DNA from: Sporosarcina sp. Te-1
Lineage (GTDB): Bacteria > Bacillota > Bacilli > Bacillales_A > Planococcaceae
NCBI RefSeq assembly: GCF_017498505.1
Contig: NZ_CP071798.1
Location: 1,302,001 to 1,366,000, forward strand
Direction of reading: 5' to 3'
DNA: 64,000 bases
Shown here piece by piece: positions 35,060 to 43,707 of this stretch. How positions within the stretch are numbered: the stretch's first letter is position 1; each line of letters starts with the position of its first letter. Position numbers and translations under genes: made by a program. The notes under the pieces are model-generated. The model saw nothing but the letters and a program-made list of their open reading frames with translations, was not told where the DNA came from and did no database searches.

Positions 35060-36875
35060 ATCGAGTAGGTGGGAGTGATTAACTCCCGACCTCTCACACC
35101 TCCGTACGTACCGTTCGGTATACGGCGGTTCAATTAAGATGGGTAACGCAAAGCTTCGTAACGAGATATCAGACTTTTGAGCCCTTGGGAACTCCAATAG
35201 GAGTTTCCGAGGGCTCTGTGTAATATGGGGCTGTTGGATATTCTCCAATAACCTTTCCGTGAGTTGCCCCATTCGTAAGCCTTTCTTCTCTCAACACCTA
35301 GCCCGATGAGTTTTCTCACTTTGGTTCTTGGAAGTTTCCAATCCTTCCACATACACATTCGGAGCCGTCTTCTAATCCACGAATCAAAGTGAACAAATAC
35401 GCTCGGTGTATCTGCCAATGCAAAGTAGCCGCACCAACCCATGAGATATTGATTGATTTTCTCTACTCGGTACACCATAGGATAAGGTTTCTTCCTTGAG
35501 GTGATTTCACGGATTTTATTCTTCATTCGTTTCACACTTTCGTTCGCAATCCGAACCTTAGGTTCTTTGTGAGAGGTAAAACTAAACCCAAGAAATTTTC
35601 TCTTCCAAGGACGGTCTACTGCGGACTTATCCAGATTGACCTTCAACTTAAGCTTCCCTTCAATAAACGAAGTGACAGAATTCATGACCCGATTTCCTGC
35701 TTTTCTTGTTTTCACATAGATGTTGCAGTCATCAGCGTATCGCACAAATTTATGACCTCTTTCCTCCAATTCCTTATCTAGTTCATCAAGCACAATGTTG
35801 GAAAGTAGTGGACTCAAAGGACCTCCTTGCGGAGTGCCTTCTTCACTCCTTGTTACGATACCATTTATCATGATGCCAGATTTCAAGTATTTACGGATTA
35901 ACTTAAGAAGACGCTTATCTTCGATTTGTTTTGCAAGTACGCCCATAAGCCTGTCATGGTTCACTTTGTCGAAGAATTTCTCCAAGTCGATATCGACGAC
36001 CCAGCGATTCCCTTCCTGTATATATCCTTTTGCTTTCCTTACCCCATCGTGTGCGCTTCGATTAGGTCGAAACCCATAACTATGGTCTGAAAAGGTCGGA
36101 TCATATAAGGAGGTTAAAACTTGGGCAATCGCCTGTTGAATGAAACGGTCTATCACGGTAGGGATGCCTAATAGACGCACACCCCCGTCAGGTTTCGGGA
36201 TTTCGACCCTGCGGACAGGTTGCGGCTCATAAGTTCCCTGAAGGAGTTCCACTTTCATGGATTCCCAGTGTTCTAAGATGTGCTTCCGTAGGTTTTGTAC
36301 GGGCATTTCATCTACACCATGGCTCCCTTTATTGCGTTCCACCCGTTTCAGAGCAGAAAGCAGGTTTTCCCGTGACAGGATTCGTTCCATCAACATGTGT
36401 TACGCCTCTTTCCGTGAACAACGATTCTCTTTATGCCAGCCCTACTCCACCATCTCGAAGTCCCCCGTGGGATTCACCACTTCCTCCTTCAAGTATGCCT
36501 TACCGGTTATCTGTGTTCTTCGTAGGTTACTGAATGCCAAGGTGTTGTTCTCTCTTAATTGTTCAGCCCTTCCCACTCTTCTCGAGTATGAATGGTACTA
36601 TGGCTTCTGCTGACTTCTGATTGTTCACTTTCCCTCCATCTATCTGCTTCATTTACTCTGTACAACCTTTGACAGAAAGGGTTTTGTTTTGTTAGGCAAA
36701 CTCACCCAATTGTACCTAGCCTTATATGAAGTTCGTGTTCCTCAGACCGGAGGTTTGCCGCTCGCTTCCTTCAGATTTCGCGTCGCCGCGAACACCCTTG
36801 CGTTAAGCTAGCTGCTACTTCTGCCTTCACAGTTCGGGACTTGCACCCTATAGACTACGCCCATGCTGGGCACAC
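35060..36875 (-). mobile_element. Group IIC (bacterial class C) intron, 1816 bp
   Basis: 5' end GTGTGCCCAGC at 36875, followed by GGGTGCAAGTCCC typical of class C ribozymes; 3' end has a domain V hairpin (AACCGCCGTATACC...GGTACGTACGG), a domain VI hairpin GGGAGTTAATCACTCCC with bulged A and terminal CTACTCGAT at 35060. It encodes a reverse transcriptase. It begins seven bases after the terminator hairpin at 36882-36910, the insertion preference known for this class. Confidence 0.88.
35134..36396 (-). CDS. ltrA: Group II intron reverse transcriptase/maturase (class C, no endonuclease domain)
   Basis: A 420-residue intron-encoded protein. RT motifs: IPTVIDRFIQQAIAQVL (RT2), DHSYGFRPNRSAHD (RT3), VVDIDLEKFFDKVNHDRL (RT4), GTPQGGPLSPLLSNIVL, and the active site FVRYADDCNIYV; the X/maturase domain follows (GWCGYFALADTPSVF). 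No HNH endonuclease domain, as in all class C introns. All catalytic residues are intact, so the intron could still be active. It helps splicing and copies the RNA into new sites. Confidence 0.93.
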   Translation of the reverse strand: MLMERILSRENLLSALKRVERNKGSHGVDEMPVQNLRKHILEHWESMKVELLQGTYEPQPVRRVEIPKPDGGVRLLGIPTVIDRFIQQAIAQVLTSLYDPTFSDHSYGFRPNRSAHDGVRKAKGYIQEGNRWVVDIDLEKFFDKVNHDRLMGVLAKQIEDKRLLKLIRKYLKSGIMINGIVTRSEEGTPQGGPLSPLLSNIVLDELDKELEERGHKFVRYADDCNIYVKTRKAGNRVMNSVTSFIEGKLKLKVNLDKSAVDRPWKRKFLGFSFTSHKEPKVRIANESVKRMKNKIREITSRKKPYPMVYRVEKINQYLMGWCGYFALADTPSVFVHFDSWIRRRLRMCMWKDWKLPRTKVRKLIGLGVERRKAYEWGNSRKGYWRISNSPILHRALGNSYWSSQGLKSLISRYEALRYPS

Positions 36876-36881
36876 CTAAAA

Positions 36882-36910
36882 AGCGCCCATCCAATTAAGG
36901 ACAGGGCGCT
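36882..36910 (-). terminator. Terminator of the lysis module and intron target
   Basis: AGCGCCC/GGGCGCT stem followed on the minus strand by TTTTTAG, after which the group IIC intron begins. Confidence 0.8.
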
Positions 36911-36943
36911 TTACAGTCATCTTTCTGATGAGTATTCCTCATA

Positions 36944-37645
36944 TCATTTCTCTTTGGTATCCTCAACTTTCGCCATGCTGTTTCTTACAGATGTTCCCGC
37001 GCCGAGGGCTAACAGGTCGTCATTGGTGATAGTCTTGTCATCCAACTTCGTCTGCCAAACCTTGCTGTATCCTGCCGAAATTGCCTGATCCACAATCATC
37101 TGGCGTCTTGCCTTGCTGCCAAGTGTCAATTCGATTTCTGCTTTTAGTGCTGGACTGGAAATGTCCACTTCTACATCCTCCTTCGCAACAGGTGCAACAC
37201 TCAAACGAGCACGAACTGTATTCATGTCAATGCCCGGGCAAGATGTGGCCTGATTGGGAAACTCGTTATGCCCCTTCACATCTTTCGCAGTCAATCCGAA
37301 TTCCCTCATCCAATAGCGCGCACGCTCGTCAAACGTCTTTTCCTGGGCGTCAGTAAAGGATCCGTTGCCGACAAGACAGATATTGTAAATGTACGAGTTT
37401 TGCCCGCCAACCCCGTTCGTGATTTCTTCAGGATCGTAGCAAAGTTCAACCGTACCGTCTCTCAGGATGATTTCATGATAGCCGCCAGTTCCCCATTTCT
37501 TCGTGTTGTGCCAATACGGCCAGAAGGTTGCCCAACTTCCCGTTGTTCCAGCCGAATGATGCCGGGCGATGTTTTTAATCCGGGATAACTTGCGCGTGCC
37601 GTTTGTTCTTAGCGTTATAGGTCGCAGGTCTTTTATTGTTGCCAT
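36944..37645 (-). CDS. Phage N-acetylmuramoyl-L-alanine amidase (endolysin)
   Basis: A 233-residue amidase_2/PGRP-fold lysin. Zinc ligands are visible in IARHHSAG (His about 29) and GHNEFPNQATSCPG (His about 125 and Cys about 136). The C-terminal 80 residues (from VDISSPALKAEIELT) lack a recognised wall-binding repeat. It cuts the MurNAc-L-Ala bond at the end of a phage cycle, or here may be a relic. One base separates it from the holin gene, forming a lysis cassette. Confidence 0.88.
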   Translation of the reverse strand: MATIKDLRPITLRTNGTRKLSRIKNIARHHSAGTTGSWATFWPYWHNTKKWGTGGYHEIILRDGTVELCYDPEEITNGVGGQNSYIYNICLVGNGSFTDAQEKTFDERARYWMREFGLTAKDVKGHNEFPNQATSCPGIDMNTVRARLSVAPVAKEDVEVDISSPALKAEIELTLGSKARRQMIVDQAISAGYSKVWQTKLDDKTITNDDLLALGAGTSVRNSMAKVEDTKEK

Positions 37646-37646
37646 T

Positions 37647-37913
37647 TCATTTCGACTCCTTTTTTGGTCGTTCGTATTTTAATGCTTGCTTGCTGTCGGA
37701 CACGCCGGATACAGTCGGGTCCACAACGACCCCGAGAATTACAAGCAACGCAAATAACGCATTAATGAAATTGGCCGCTTCTTCCCCGATTAGATCTGCA
37801 GCCAATACATAACCGAACCACCCCGCGACAATCTGTGCAACCAACAAAAAAGCCGGCACCATGGCCAGCCAAAACATTTTATTCTTGATTCTTACTTTCC
37901 AATTGATTTTCAT
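37647..37913 (-). CDS. Phage holin, phi-LC3 family
   Basis: An 88-residue protein starting MKINWKVRIKNKMFWLAMVP with two membrane helices (about 13-38 and 45-66) and the family tail PTVSGVSDSKQALKYERP. Forms the membrane lesions that release the neighbouring amidase. AGGTAATAAT precedes the ATG. Confidence 0.88.
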   Translation of the reverse strand: MKINWKVRIKNKMFWLAMVPAFLLVAQIVAGWFGYVLAADLIGEEAANFINALFALLVILGVVVDPTVSGVSDSKQALKYERPKKESK

Positions 37914-38028
37914 ATTATTACCTCCAGTTGTTATTTGATAAACGTTTGAATTAGCACATACGCACCCCTCCTTTAATGGTTCCCCTCACATAGAGGAGGT
38001 CTGCATGACAACTGCATGACATAAAAAA

Positions 38029-38538
38029 TTAACCGACTTCCTGAAACCTTTGTCTAACTTTGTTTTTAGCCCGTGTAATATGCGTTTGAACAGTGCTACG
38101 ACTGACACCTAGCTCGTTCGCGATTTCAGCAAAGCTTTTTTTATGGCTAACATGAAGCAAGTAACATCTCCTTTCTCGATTCGAGAACGAGGATAATATT
38201 TCTGATAAAATCATCTTTTCTTTTGAGGTCATGAAGAGATGTTTTTTATTGATGTTGTTGTCTTCCCTCAATTCTCGTTCGATATCTGGAATCAGGTCCA
38301 TGTTTTCATATGAGCGAACATGGTAGACAGCATTCACGTGCACACCTCTAAATACTTTCGGGTCTTTCCCTGTTTCAAGCCAATCTATAGCCTCAGTCAT
38401 GTCACCGATCATGCTGTTAATATGCTCTAAATCTTTTGTATCCATTGGATTTTTCGGGTTCAGTTTGCTTTTCATCTTTGACAGCCCCCTCCTACTTTGC
38501 CTGTACTCATGAATTAGTTCGTCATCCCAACTTGGCAA
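38029..38538 (-). CDS. Phage sigma-70-like late-gene regulator (Xpf/positive control type)
   Basis: A 169-residue protein whose C-terminus is a sigma region 4 helix-turn-helix: SSFSNRERRCYLLHVSHKKSFAEIANELGVSRSTVQTH. The N-terminal half is helical without region 2. This is the arrangement of PBSX Xpf-like factors that turn on late phage genes. Structural genes that it would normally control are missing from this remnant. Confidence 0.8.
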   Translation of the reverse strand: MPSWDDELIHEYRQSRRGLSKMKSKLNPKNPMDTKDLEHINSMIGDMTEAIDWLETGKDPKVFRGVHVNAVYHVRSYENMDLIPDIERELREDNNINKKHLFMTSKEKMILSEILSSFSNRERRCYLLHVSHKKSFAEIANELGVSRSTVQTHITRAKNKVRQRFQEVG

Positions 38539-38550
38539 AAAAATCCCCTC

Positions 38551-38748
38551 CTATCTCTGTCTAAAAGCTCCGCCCTTTTTGCGTCCGTGTGTCGGGCGAT
38601 TCGTACCCTTTATTTCCGCCCAGTCCCTCGATGTGAGCTGTTCCTCTCGCTTGCCCCTTGTACTAGTACTAGTATTCTTCCGGCATATCTCTACTGTACG
38701 TAGACGAGAGAGCCCTTTTTCTATCAACTGATCTTTCAACGTTCTCAT
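38551..38748 (-). CDS. Small phage protein, 65 residues
   Basis: Basic protein with EEQLTSRDWAEIKGTNRPTH and a C-terminal KKGGAFRQR, a pattern I associate with small early proteins of Bacillus prophages (LTxxDWxxxMGxxRxTY...RGAFR). Function unknown. It lies 12 bp upstream of the sigma-like gene on the same strand. Confidence 0.6.
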   Translation of the reverse strand: MRTLKDQLIEKGLSRLRTVEICRKNTSTSTRGKREEQLTSRDWAEIKGTNRPTHGRKKGGAFRQR

Positions 38749-38951
38749 TCCCCCACTCCCTCATAAAGTTGCCAAAACTATCGATTTTGGGTAAAAAAGT
38801 TGCAAAGGCTAACAATTTCTTTCTGGTTGTAAAATCATTGATATTTAGGTACAAAAGTTGTAATCATTAAAAGGCAATAAAAAAGAGGACAACAATGACA
38901 CAGCGCAATGCTGTAATCAAGGTTGTCCTCCAGTTGACTGGCGGGGACGAA

Positions 38952-39284
38952 TTATAGTCTTTCTACAATTTCACTTTTAATATGCTTCAAGTGATTCCAA
39001 ATAAAATCATATGAATGTTCCTTTGAATATGAGTTATTCAAATCGGCTAATTCCAAGATCCCTCTAATGATGAGATCTATTTGACCACTATTCAAGGTTA
39101 TCGACGTGGTTGAATGATCATCTCTAAGTGCGTATTGTGTAATAGTTAATAAGGCAAAAAGTTTAATGTTCGAAGGTTGTTGATCGAAATATTCAATTCT
39201 CTTCTTGTAGTCTTTGCCAAACTTAACTTCGGATTCTCTTTTAAGTTGATTAAATAACTTCATTTCTTCGCTGTTTAATATCAA
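38952..39284 (-). CDS. Hypothetical island protein, 110 residues
   Basis: Mostly helical, Leu/Ile-rich cytosolic protein (KLFALLTITQYALRDDHS). TTG start at 39284 overlaps the stop of the XtrA-like gene as TTGA, implying translational coupling. A/T-rich. No family recognised. Confidence 0.55.
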   Translation of the reverse strand: MILNSEEMKLFNQLKRESEVKFGKDYKKRIEYFDQQPSNIKLFALLTITQYALRDDHSTTSITLNSGQIDLIIRGILELADLNNSYSKEHSYDFIWNHLKHIKSEIVERL

Positions 39285-39373
39285 AACTCTTCCCCCTCAT
39301 CAAAATTAACACGAATCACTTTTCCTTTATATGTCTTGATCGTCGTCTCAGCGTGAGGAGGAAGTTCACTCAT
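39281..39373 (-). CDS. XtrA-like phage micro-protein, 30 residues
   Basis: ATG 39373 lies six bases behind GGGAGG and the frame reads MSELPPHAETTIKTYKGK then VIRVNFDEGEEF. The ELPPxxET-I-x-G-K-R-V-x-EGE pattern is the C-terminal part of XtrA/YqaO proteins of PBSX and skin prophages. This copy is either a naturally short member or a truncated one. It overlaps the next gene by four bases. Confidence 0.6.
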   Translation of the reverse strand: MSELPPHAETTIKTYKGKVIRVNFDEGEEF

Positions 39374-39621
39374 CTTTGCCCTCCCATCACTGATTACAAT
39401 GACACACGATCCCGATAGTTCCATTGTATCAATACTTAGGATGTTTTGGGAATCTATTTACAATTCTTTCATTCTCATGAAGGATTCCCCTTTGTTAGTT
39501 AGTATCAAAATATTTCGGTTTTGTCTCTTTCAAAGATTCCGCTATTTCACTGAACCCGCTCAATTTAGCAGACCACCTTACCATTCGATGGCCCGAGTGA
39601 AATAAGATGCAATGAACACTC
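39374..39621. other. 248-bp region downstream of the 590-residue gene
   Basis: No gene or terminator recognised; only overlapping shadow frames. Confidence 0.3.
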
Positions 39622-41394
39622 TTAACAATATGATGTGATTCCTCGTTCTAGTAATCCAGCTAAACCATGAATACCTCGATGAGAAGTTTTAGGAGAAATC
39701 CGAATATAACCTCGAACTGCCGAAATATCAGCAGGTGTATTATTGAAGTTGTTGAATTCTCCAGTCGCAATCAGACGATCATCGACCTCTTTGAATAAAT
39801 CCGCATCACCATTAGAAGCGAATGAGTATAGGAAACCAGTTGGCTCTGGATTATCTGAATTAATTCTATCGACAAAATCAACGAACGTTTGATAAACTCC
39901 GTGAGTTTCTGTTGCACTTGCATTCTTGATGTAGTTTTGGAACTGACCAAGATAAGCTGTTAATGCTAAACCATCATCAGACTTAGACGCATGATGCATT
40001 GCGATAGGATTGTTAAGTGTTTTGTTACTTAGCTTACGACGGTACTCATGGCCAAGCTGTTTAGCGACCGTGAAAGCAGTTCCACTTAATTGAGATGCTG
40101 TAGCAAATCGATTAGTTACAGTTTCGGTTCCAGATGCATGTGACATCCATACTAATGCCATAGACACGTATGAATCGTAACCACTTGAGCCTAAGAAACC
40201 TCTCATATGATCTTGAGAGTAATAAGTATTACCATCGATAGTACTTGAAGAGTTCAATTGAGAAACAGAAGAAACACCAAGTTCAGTAAGACGAGCCGCA
40301 GATATTTGAGAAGAAGTAAGAGCGAACGTTTGACTTACACCGCCAACCCCAAGAGCAAGACCAGCGATCGAACTGAAAGTTGTTGGATTCCCGATTTTGT
40401 TAAGGTAGTCAGGAAATTGTTCGAAGTATTGATTTAATTGACCAGTACGTAATGGTGAGTTTGTAGAAATTCCACTTAACAGATCAGATGTTTCAATAAT
40501 CTTGATTTGACACTTTGATTTTCCAAGACCAACCGTTAGATAATAAGCCAGTGAAGCTATGTGAGTGTAGATAGTATTTAATACACCAGTTCCTGCTTTG
40601 AAACCATGAGTCGTAGAAATATCTGTAGCAATACCAGTATCGAAGATTTGTAAGTCAGAAGAACCGTAGTTCTCTGCTAAACGAGCGATAGTAGTATGTG
40701 TAAAATCAAAGTCAGAAGTAGCTTGATTCTTCTCGGTAAATTTAGGATTTTGAGCATAATAAATTGCAAGTTTCTGGAACATAACTTCTGCACCTTCTAT
40801 TACATGAGTTCGAACTGTAGGTTCTAGAGAAGATAGTAAAGTTGGATTAGTTAAGATGTTAGTATAGCCTACTAAAATAAGACCAAATCCCGGATCTGTT
40901 TCAAATCCACCATCGATATAACCAAGATCTTTTGAAAAGTTATCTAATGTCGGTTCAATAATACCAGCTGAAACCGTTGGTGTTGAAAAGTACTTATTAC
41001 TTGTAGATACTCCATTTATTATTTCTTTTGTACCTGAAACACCGCTTGTGTTTTTAGTATATCCAGTGATAGTAGGAGCTAGAGTAGTGAAAGTATAGGC
41101 TTTAGTTCCAACATGTGATCCTACACCAGAAACAGTTTTACCATTAATGATGTCTTCAATCTCTTGAAGGACGCCGGATTTTGTTTCCCTATCAGTGGTT
41201 TTTTCGTATAAAGCTGTTAGGAAAATTAATTGATGACCAATACGTTGTAGGGTCAAAGCAAAAAATCCAGTTTCGTTTAAACGTGATTTAAAAATACCAG
41301 CTTGTTCATGACGAGCCTGCAACGGTGAAAGGCCGTTTTCAAATTGTTCATCGAATACTTTACGTGACTCTGTAGATGTTTCAAAATATGTCAA
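39622..41394 (-). CDS. Large unrecognised protein, 590 residues
   Basis: TTG start 41394 behind GGAGAG; the frame is uninterrupted for 590 codons. The N-terminal 100 residues are helical (FALTLQRIGHQLIFLTALYEK); the rest is rich in Ser, Thr, Gly and Asn with many short beta-like stretches (AYTFTTLAPTITGYT, TISAGIIEPTLD-like). No signal peptide, no clear membrane helix except a weak one near LAGLALGVGG, only two Cys. Codon usage is more A/T-rich than the core genes. I recognise no family. Composition and size fit a capsid or other assembly protein of a virus-like element, but that is inference; neighbours are prophage regulatory genes. Confidence 0.6.
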   Translation of the reverse strand: MTYFETSTESRKVFDEQFENGLSPLQARHEQAGIFKSRLNETGFFALTLQRIGHQLIFLTALYEKTTDRETKSGVLQEIEDIINGKTVSGVGSHVGTKAYTFTTLAPTITGYTKNTSGVSGTKEIINGVSTSNKYFSTPTVSAGIIEPTLDNFSKDLGYIDGGFETDPGFGLILVGYTNILTNPTLLSSLEPTVRTHVIEGAEVMFQKLAIYYAQNPKFTEKNQATSDFDFTHTTIARLAENYGSSDLQIFDTGIATDISTTHGFKAGTGVLNTIYTHIASLAYYLTVGLGKSKCQIKIIETSDLLSGISTNSPLRTGQLNQYFEQFPDYLNKIGNPTTFSSIAGLALGVGGVSQTFALTSSQISAARLTELGVSSVSQLNSSSTIDGNTYYSQDHMRGFLGSSGYDSYVSMALVWMSHASGTETVTNRFATASQLSGTAFTVAKQLGHEYRRKLSNKTLNNPIAMHHASKSDDGLALTAYLGQFQNYIKNASATETHGVYQTFVDFVDRINSDNPEPTGFLYSFASNGDADLFKEVDDRLIATGEFNNFNNTPADISAVRGYIRISPKTSHRGIHGLAGLLERGITSYC

Positions 41395-41553
41395 AATAAG
41401 ATCTCTCCAATTCTATATATATTTTCAGAAGATATATTCCATCACTTGTTTGTATTAAACAGGAGCAAATTGCCTCCCCTTACGTTTATGGAATAACGGT
41501 AAGTGACGACATCTTACAGGGCGTACCATTCAGTACGGGGTTATGGTCATTAA
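41395..41553. other. Structured leader of the 590-residue gene
   Basis: Contains the perfect hairpin CGTAC-CATTCA-GTACG (41522-41537), a CTTACCGTT/AAACGTAAG hairpin and GGAGGCAATTTGCTCC. No ORF. These may form a terminator for the gene upstream or a regulated leader. Confidence 0.4.
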
Positions 41554-41766
41554 TCATTTCCGAAAGTTGCTGTCCATGGTTTCATTAACATCCAAATGTT
41601 TAGCTTTGGGTCTGATTTGAATAATAAATTTCATTTTGGCTTCTCTTACGCAATTTCTAAGCTCTTCCAAGTCTTCCTTACACGGCTTACCGCTATAAAT
41701 TTCAACAGTTTTTATAAGCTCATTGCCAAGTGGATGCTTCCATGTAACTGGCTTCATGTCATTCAC
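41554..41766 (-). CDS. Hypothetical phage-island protein, 70 residues
   Basis: Starts MNDMKPVTWKHPLGNELIKT; helical with a central KPCKEDLEELRNCVREAK. Start codon overlaps the stop of the upstream zinc-finger/HTH gene (41763-41766, ATGA), so it belongs to the same transcript. Function unknown. Confidence 0.55.
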   Translation of the reverse strand: MNDMKPVTWKHPLGNELIKTVEIYSGKPCKEDLEELRNCVREAKMKFIIQIRPKAKHLDVNETMDSNFRK

Positions 41767-42517
41767 CCAACTTCCAACAGATTTTTTATTCTCAGCGTTT
41801 CACGTTCAAGCAGAATGGCCAACAACTTTCGTTCATCCTTTATTTCTTCCTGCCATCCACTGGACGTCTCGCTCCGATCGGCCAACTTATCACGCTCTGC
41901 AGTCAATTGCTCAATCGTGCATTGCTGTTCCTTGATGATCACATCTTTCTGGCTAATTGCTTCTTTCAGTTCTGCGATTTCAGTTTCATAAGTATATGGT
42001 ATAGTTGAAGCATCCAAAACTTCATCTACCGGCTTCACGGTAACACGGTGATCACCATGTGGCTTGTCCATATCCTTACTCGCTTGTCGATTTGCCCGAA
42101 CTCTCTCCAATTCCCAATTTTGACGACGTGTTGCAAGAGTTGGAGCACTGATTCCGAATTCCTTCGCAATGGCTGCATACGTCATACCATCTGCTTTCAT
42201 TTTGTTAACTGCTGCCTCGGTGATTTCAATCGTTTTCTTCTTATCCACCTTCTTCACTACCTTTACCTCTTCCACACTCTCTTCCGCTTCAACACGTTCA
42301 TTTACGTTAGTAAGTAACTCCTGACCGATTTCTCCGTACGGACTGCTGCTGGACAGCCACATGTACAAAGCGCACCATTATTATTACTGCCAACAGCCTT
42401 ACACTTGTCGCACAACTCTTCTTTCAATGAATCAAGTTCTGCCAGTAAATTCATACGTGCTTTCCGCAATAAAGCTGATCGTTGTCTACGCTGATTTCGT
42501 TCTTTGGTGGATAACAT
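41763..42517 (-). pseudogene. Zinc-finger plus HTH phage protein, split by a frameshift
   Basis: The first frame (from 42517) gives MLSTKERNQRRQRSALLRKA and a cysteine cluster CDKCKAVGSNNNGALCTCGC, then stops at 42302. Homologous content resumes in another frame as IGQELLTNVNERVEAEE, followed by a helix-turn-helix AAIAKEFGISAPTLATRRQNW and a coiled coil to 41763. Restoring one A in the AAA run at 42329-42331 would fuse them as ...VRTEKIGQELL. The 201-codon downstream frame has no ribosome site of its own. Proteins with this zinc finger next to an IGxxL helix are common in Bacillus/Listeria prophages. A recent point deletion or a sequencing error. Confidence 0.7.
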
Positions 42518-42616
42518 TTGGATTCACCCCAAATTTGGAATCTTATTGAATTAAAAAATCGGATAGATGATAATAGATTTAGTAAATTAAACATTTTGAT
42601 ATGGAGGTCTTAGCAG

Positions 42617-42724
42617 ATGTTTGATATTTTATATAAATTCATTAGAAATGAAATCGTAGCTCCTATTGTTGCACTAACTATTGTCGGTCTATTGTTCTAC
42701 TTTGTATTTTTCGTGATCATTTAA
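42617..42724 (+). CDS. 35-residue membrane peptide, possibly Fst-like toxin
   Basis: ATG 42617 lies nine bases behind GGAGG. The peptide starts MFDILYKFIRNEIVAPIVAL and is a single hydrophobic helix to the C-terminus (FYFVFFVII). The IVAPIV-x-x-x-I-V-G-L core resembles Fst/TxpA-like type I toxins, which insert in the membrane and are silenced by an antisense RNA. Unlike most Fst members it has no charged C-terminal tail. I did not find the antisense promoter with certainty. Confidence 0.45.
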   Translation: MFDILYKFIRNEIVAPIVALTIVGLLFYFVFFVII

Positions 42725-42771
42725 TAAAGTAATTTCGGAATTCGATGCGTAGGCATCAATTGCTTGTAAAA

Positions 42772-43707
42772 CTATTTCTGCTTTATGATACTGATCATAG
42801 ACTGATTAAACTTGACTGACTCTTCCCACTGGGGAAAATGACTTGAATTTTCAAACCAAATGAGATTTTTTTCGGTTTTTATTGTGTGATAGTAATCCTC
42901 TACTAAGAAAGAAGAAGCATGCCTATCATGCCGCCCCTCAAAAAACGTAATAGGGACGTCGAAACTCTTGAATTCACTAAAATCAATTTCCATGAGCTCC
43001 TGCCACAGATATTGTATAGATTGTAGGCTCCCTTTTTCACGTTTGATTAAATCTTTAATTGTGTACTTTGGTGAAAAAATGAAATCCCTTACTAGTTGGT
43101 TGTAATTGCTTTTACCATATAGAGAATGTTTGTATCGTACCACTAATTTAGTAACAAATAATAAATCGTTTAACCAATCTTTTTGAGTCAAGGAAAGGTC
43201 AATATATTCTAATCGCTGAATTAGCTTTTTTTTATTTTGTTCTTGACTTTCTTTCAGAACAAAATCATATTGACACTTCAACCCTTTTTTCATGTTGACT
43301 ACTTGGCCACACCCAACATAACTATGTACTAGGTGAGGATATTTTTTAATAAAAAGTAAGCCTAGGACACTTCCCCATGAGTGCGCTACAAGGTAAACCT
43401 TTTTTTGTTTATACGTTTCTAATAAATATTGAATTAAACTGTATAAATCTTCTATATAAGTTTCAATTGATATTTGTTCTTCTTCCGAAAAAGTATAGTA
43501 AGATTTCCCGGCCCCCCTTTGTTCCCAAACTACAAGATTGAACGTTTTTCCAAGTTCTGAGTTATATTTATAAACTAGTGGTAAAGCAGCATCACCTGGC
43601 CCACCATGCAAATAAACTAAAAGAGGCAGACTGTTATCTTCACCAATAATAGAAATAAATTGTTTTGAAGAGCCTATTTTTATATACTTTGACAGTTGAG
43701 CTTTCAT
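42772..43707 (-). CDS. Alpha/beta hydrolase, proline iminopeptidase-like
   Basis: A 311-residue alpha/beta hydrolase with the oxyanion motif YLHGGPGDAAL (about 32-42), VVWEQRGAGKSY (about 59), nucleophile elbow VAHSWGSVLG (Ser about 110), acid GRHDRHA near 260 and His in NSSHFPQWEE. The HGGPG and EQRGAGKS blocks are those of prolyl iminopeptidases (S33). A/T-rich and Lys-rich, so probably acquired. A cytoplasmic peptidase or esterase; substrate unknown. Confidence 0.8.
   Translation of the reverse strand: MKAQLSKYIKIGSSKQFISIIGEDNSLPLLVYLHGGPGDAALPLVYKYNSELGKTFNLVVWEQRGAGKSYYTFSEEEQISIETYIEDLYSLIQYLLETYKQKKVYLVAHSWGSVLGLLFIKKYPHLVHSYVGCGQVVNMKKGLKCQYDFVLKESQEQNKKKLIQRLEYIDLSLTQKDWLNDLLFVTKLVVRYKHSLYGKSNYNQLVRDFIFSPKYTIKDLIKREKGSLQSIQYLWQELMEIDFSEFKSFDVPITFFEGRHDRHASSFLVEDYYHTIKTEKNLIWFENSSHFPQWEESVKFNQSMISIIKQK

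Noticed and set aside
36257..36613. 118-codon plus-strand frame over the intron 5' part
   Set aside because: Lies antisense to the RT gene and the ribozyme; explained by the intron.
39622..41394. RNA-virus-like capsid origin of the 590-residue protein
   Set aside because: Composition is suggestive of a shell protein but I can recall no supporting motif; kept as unknown.
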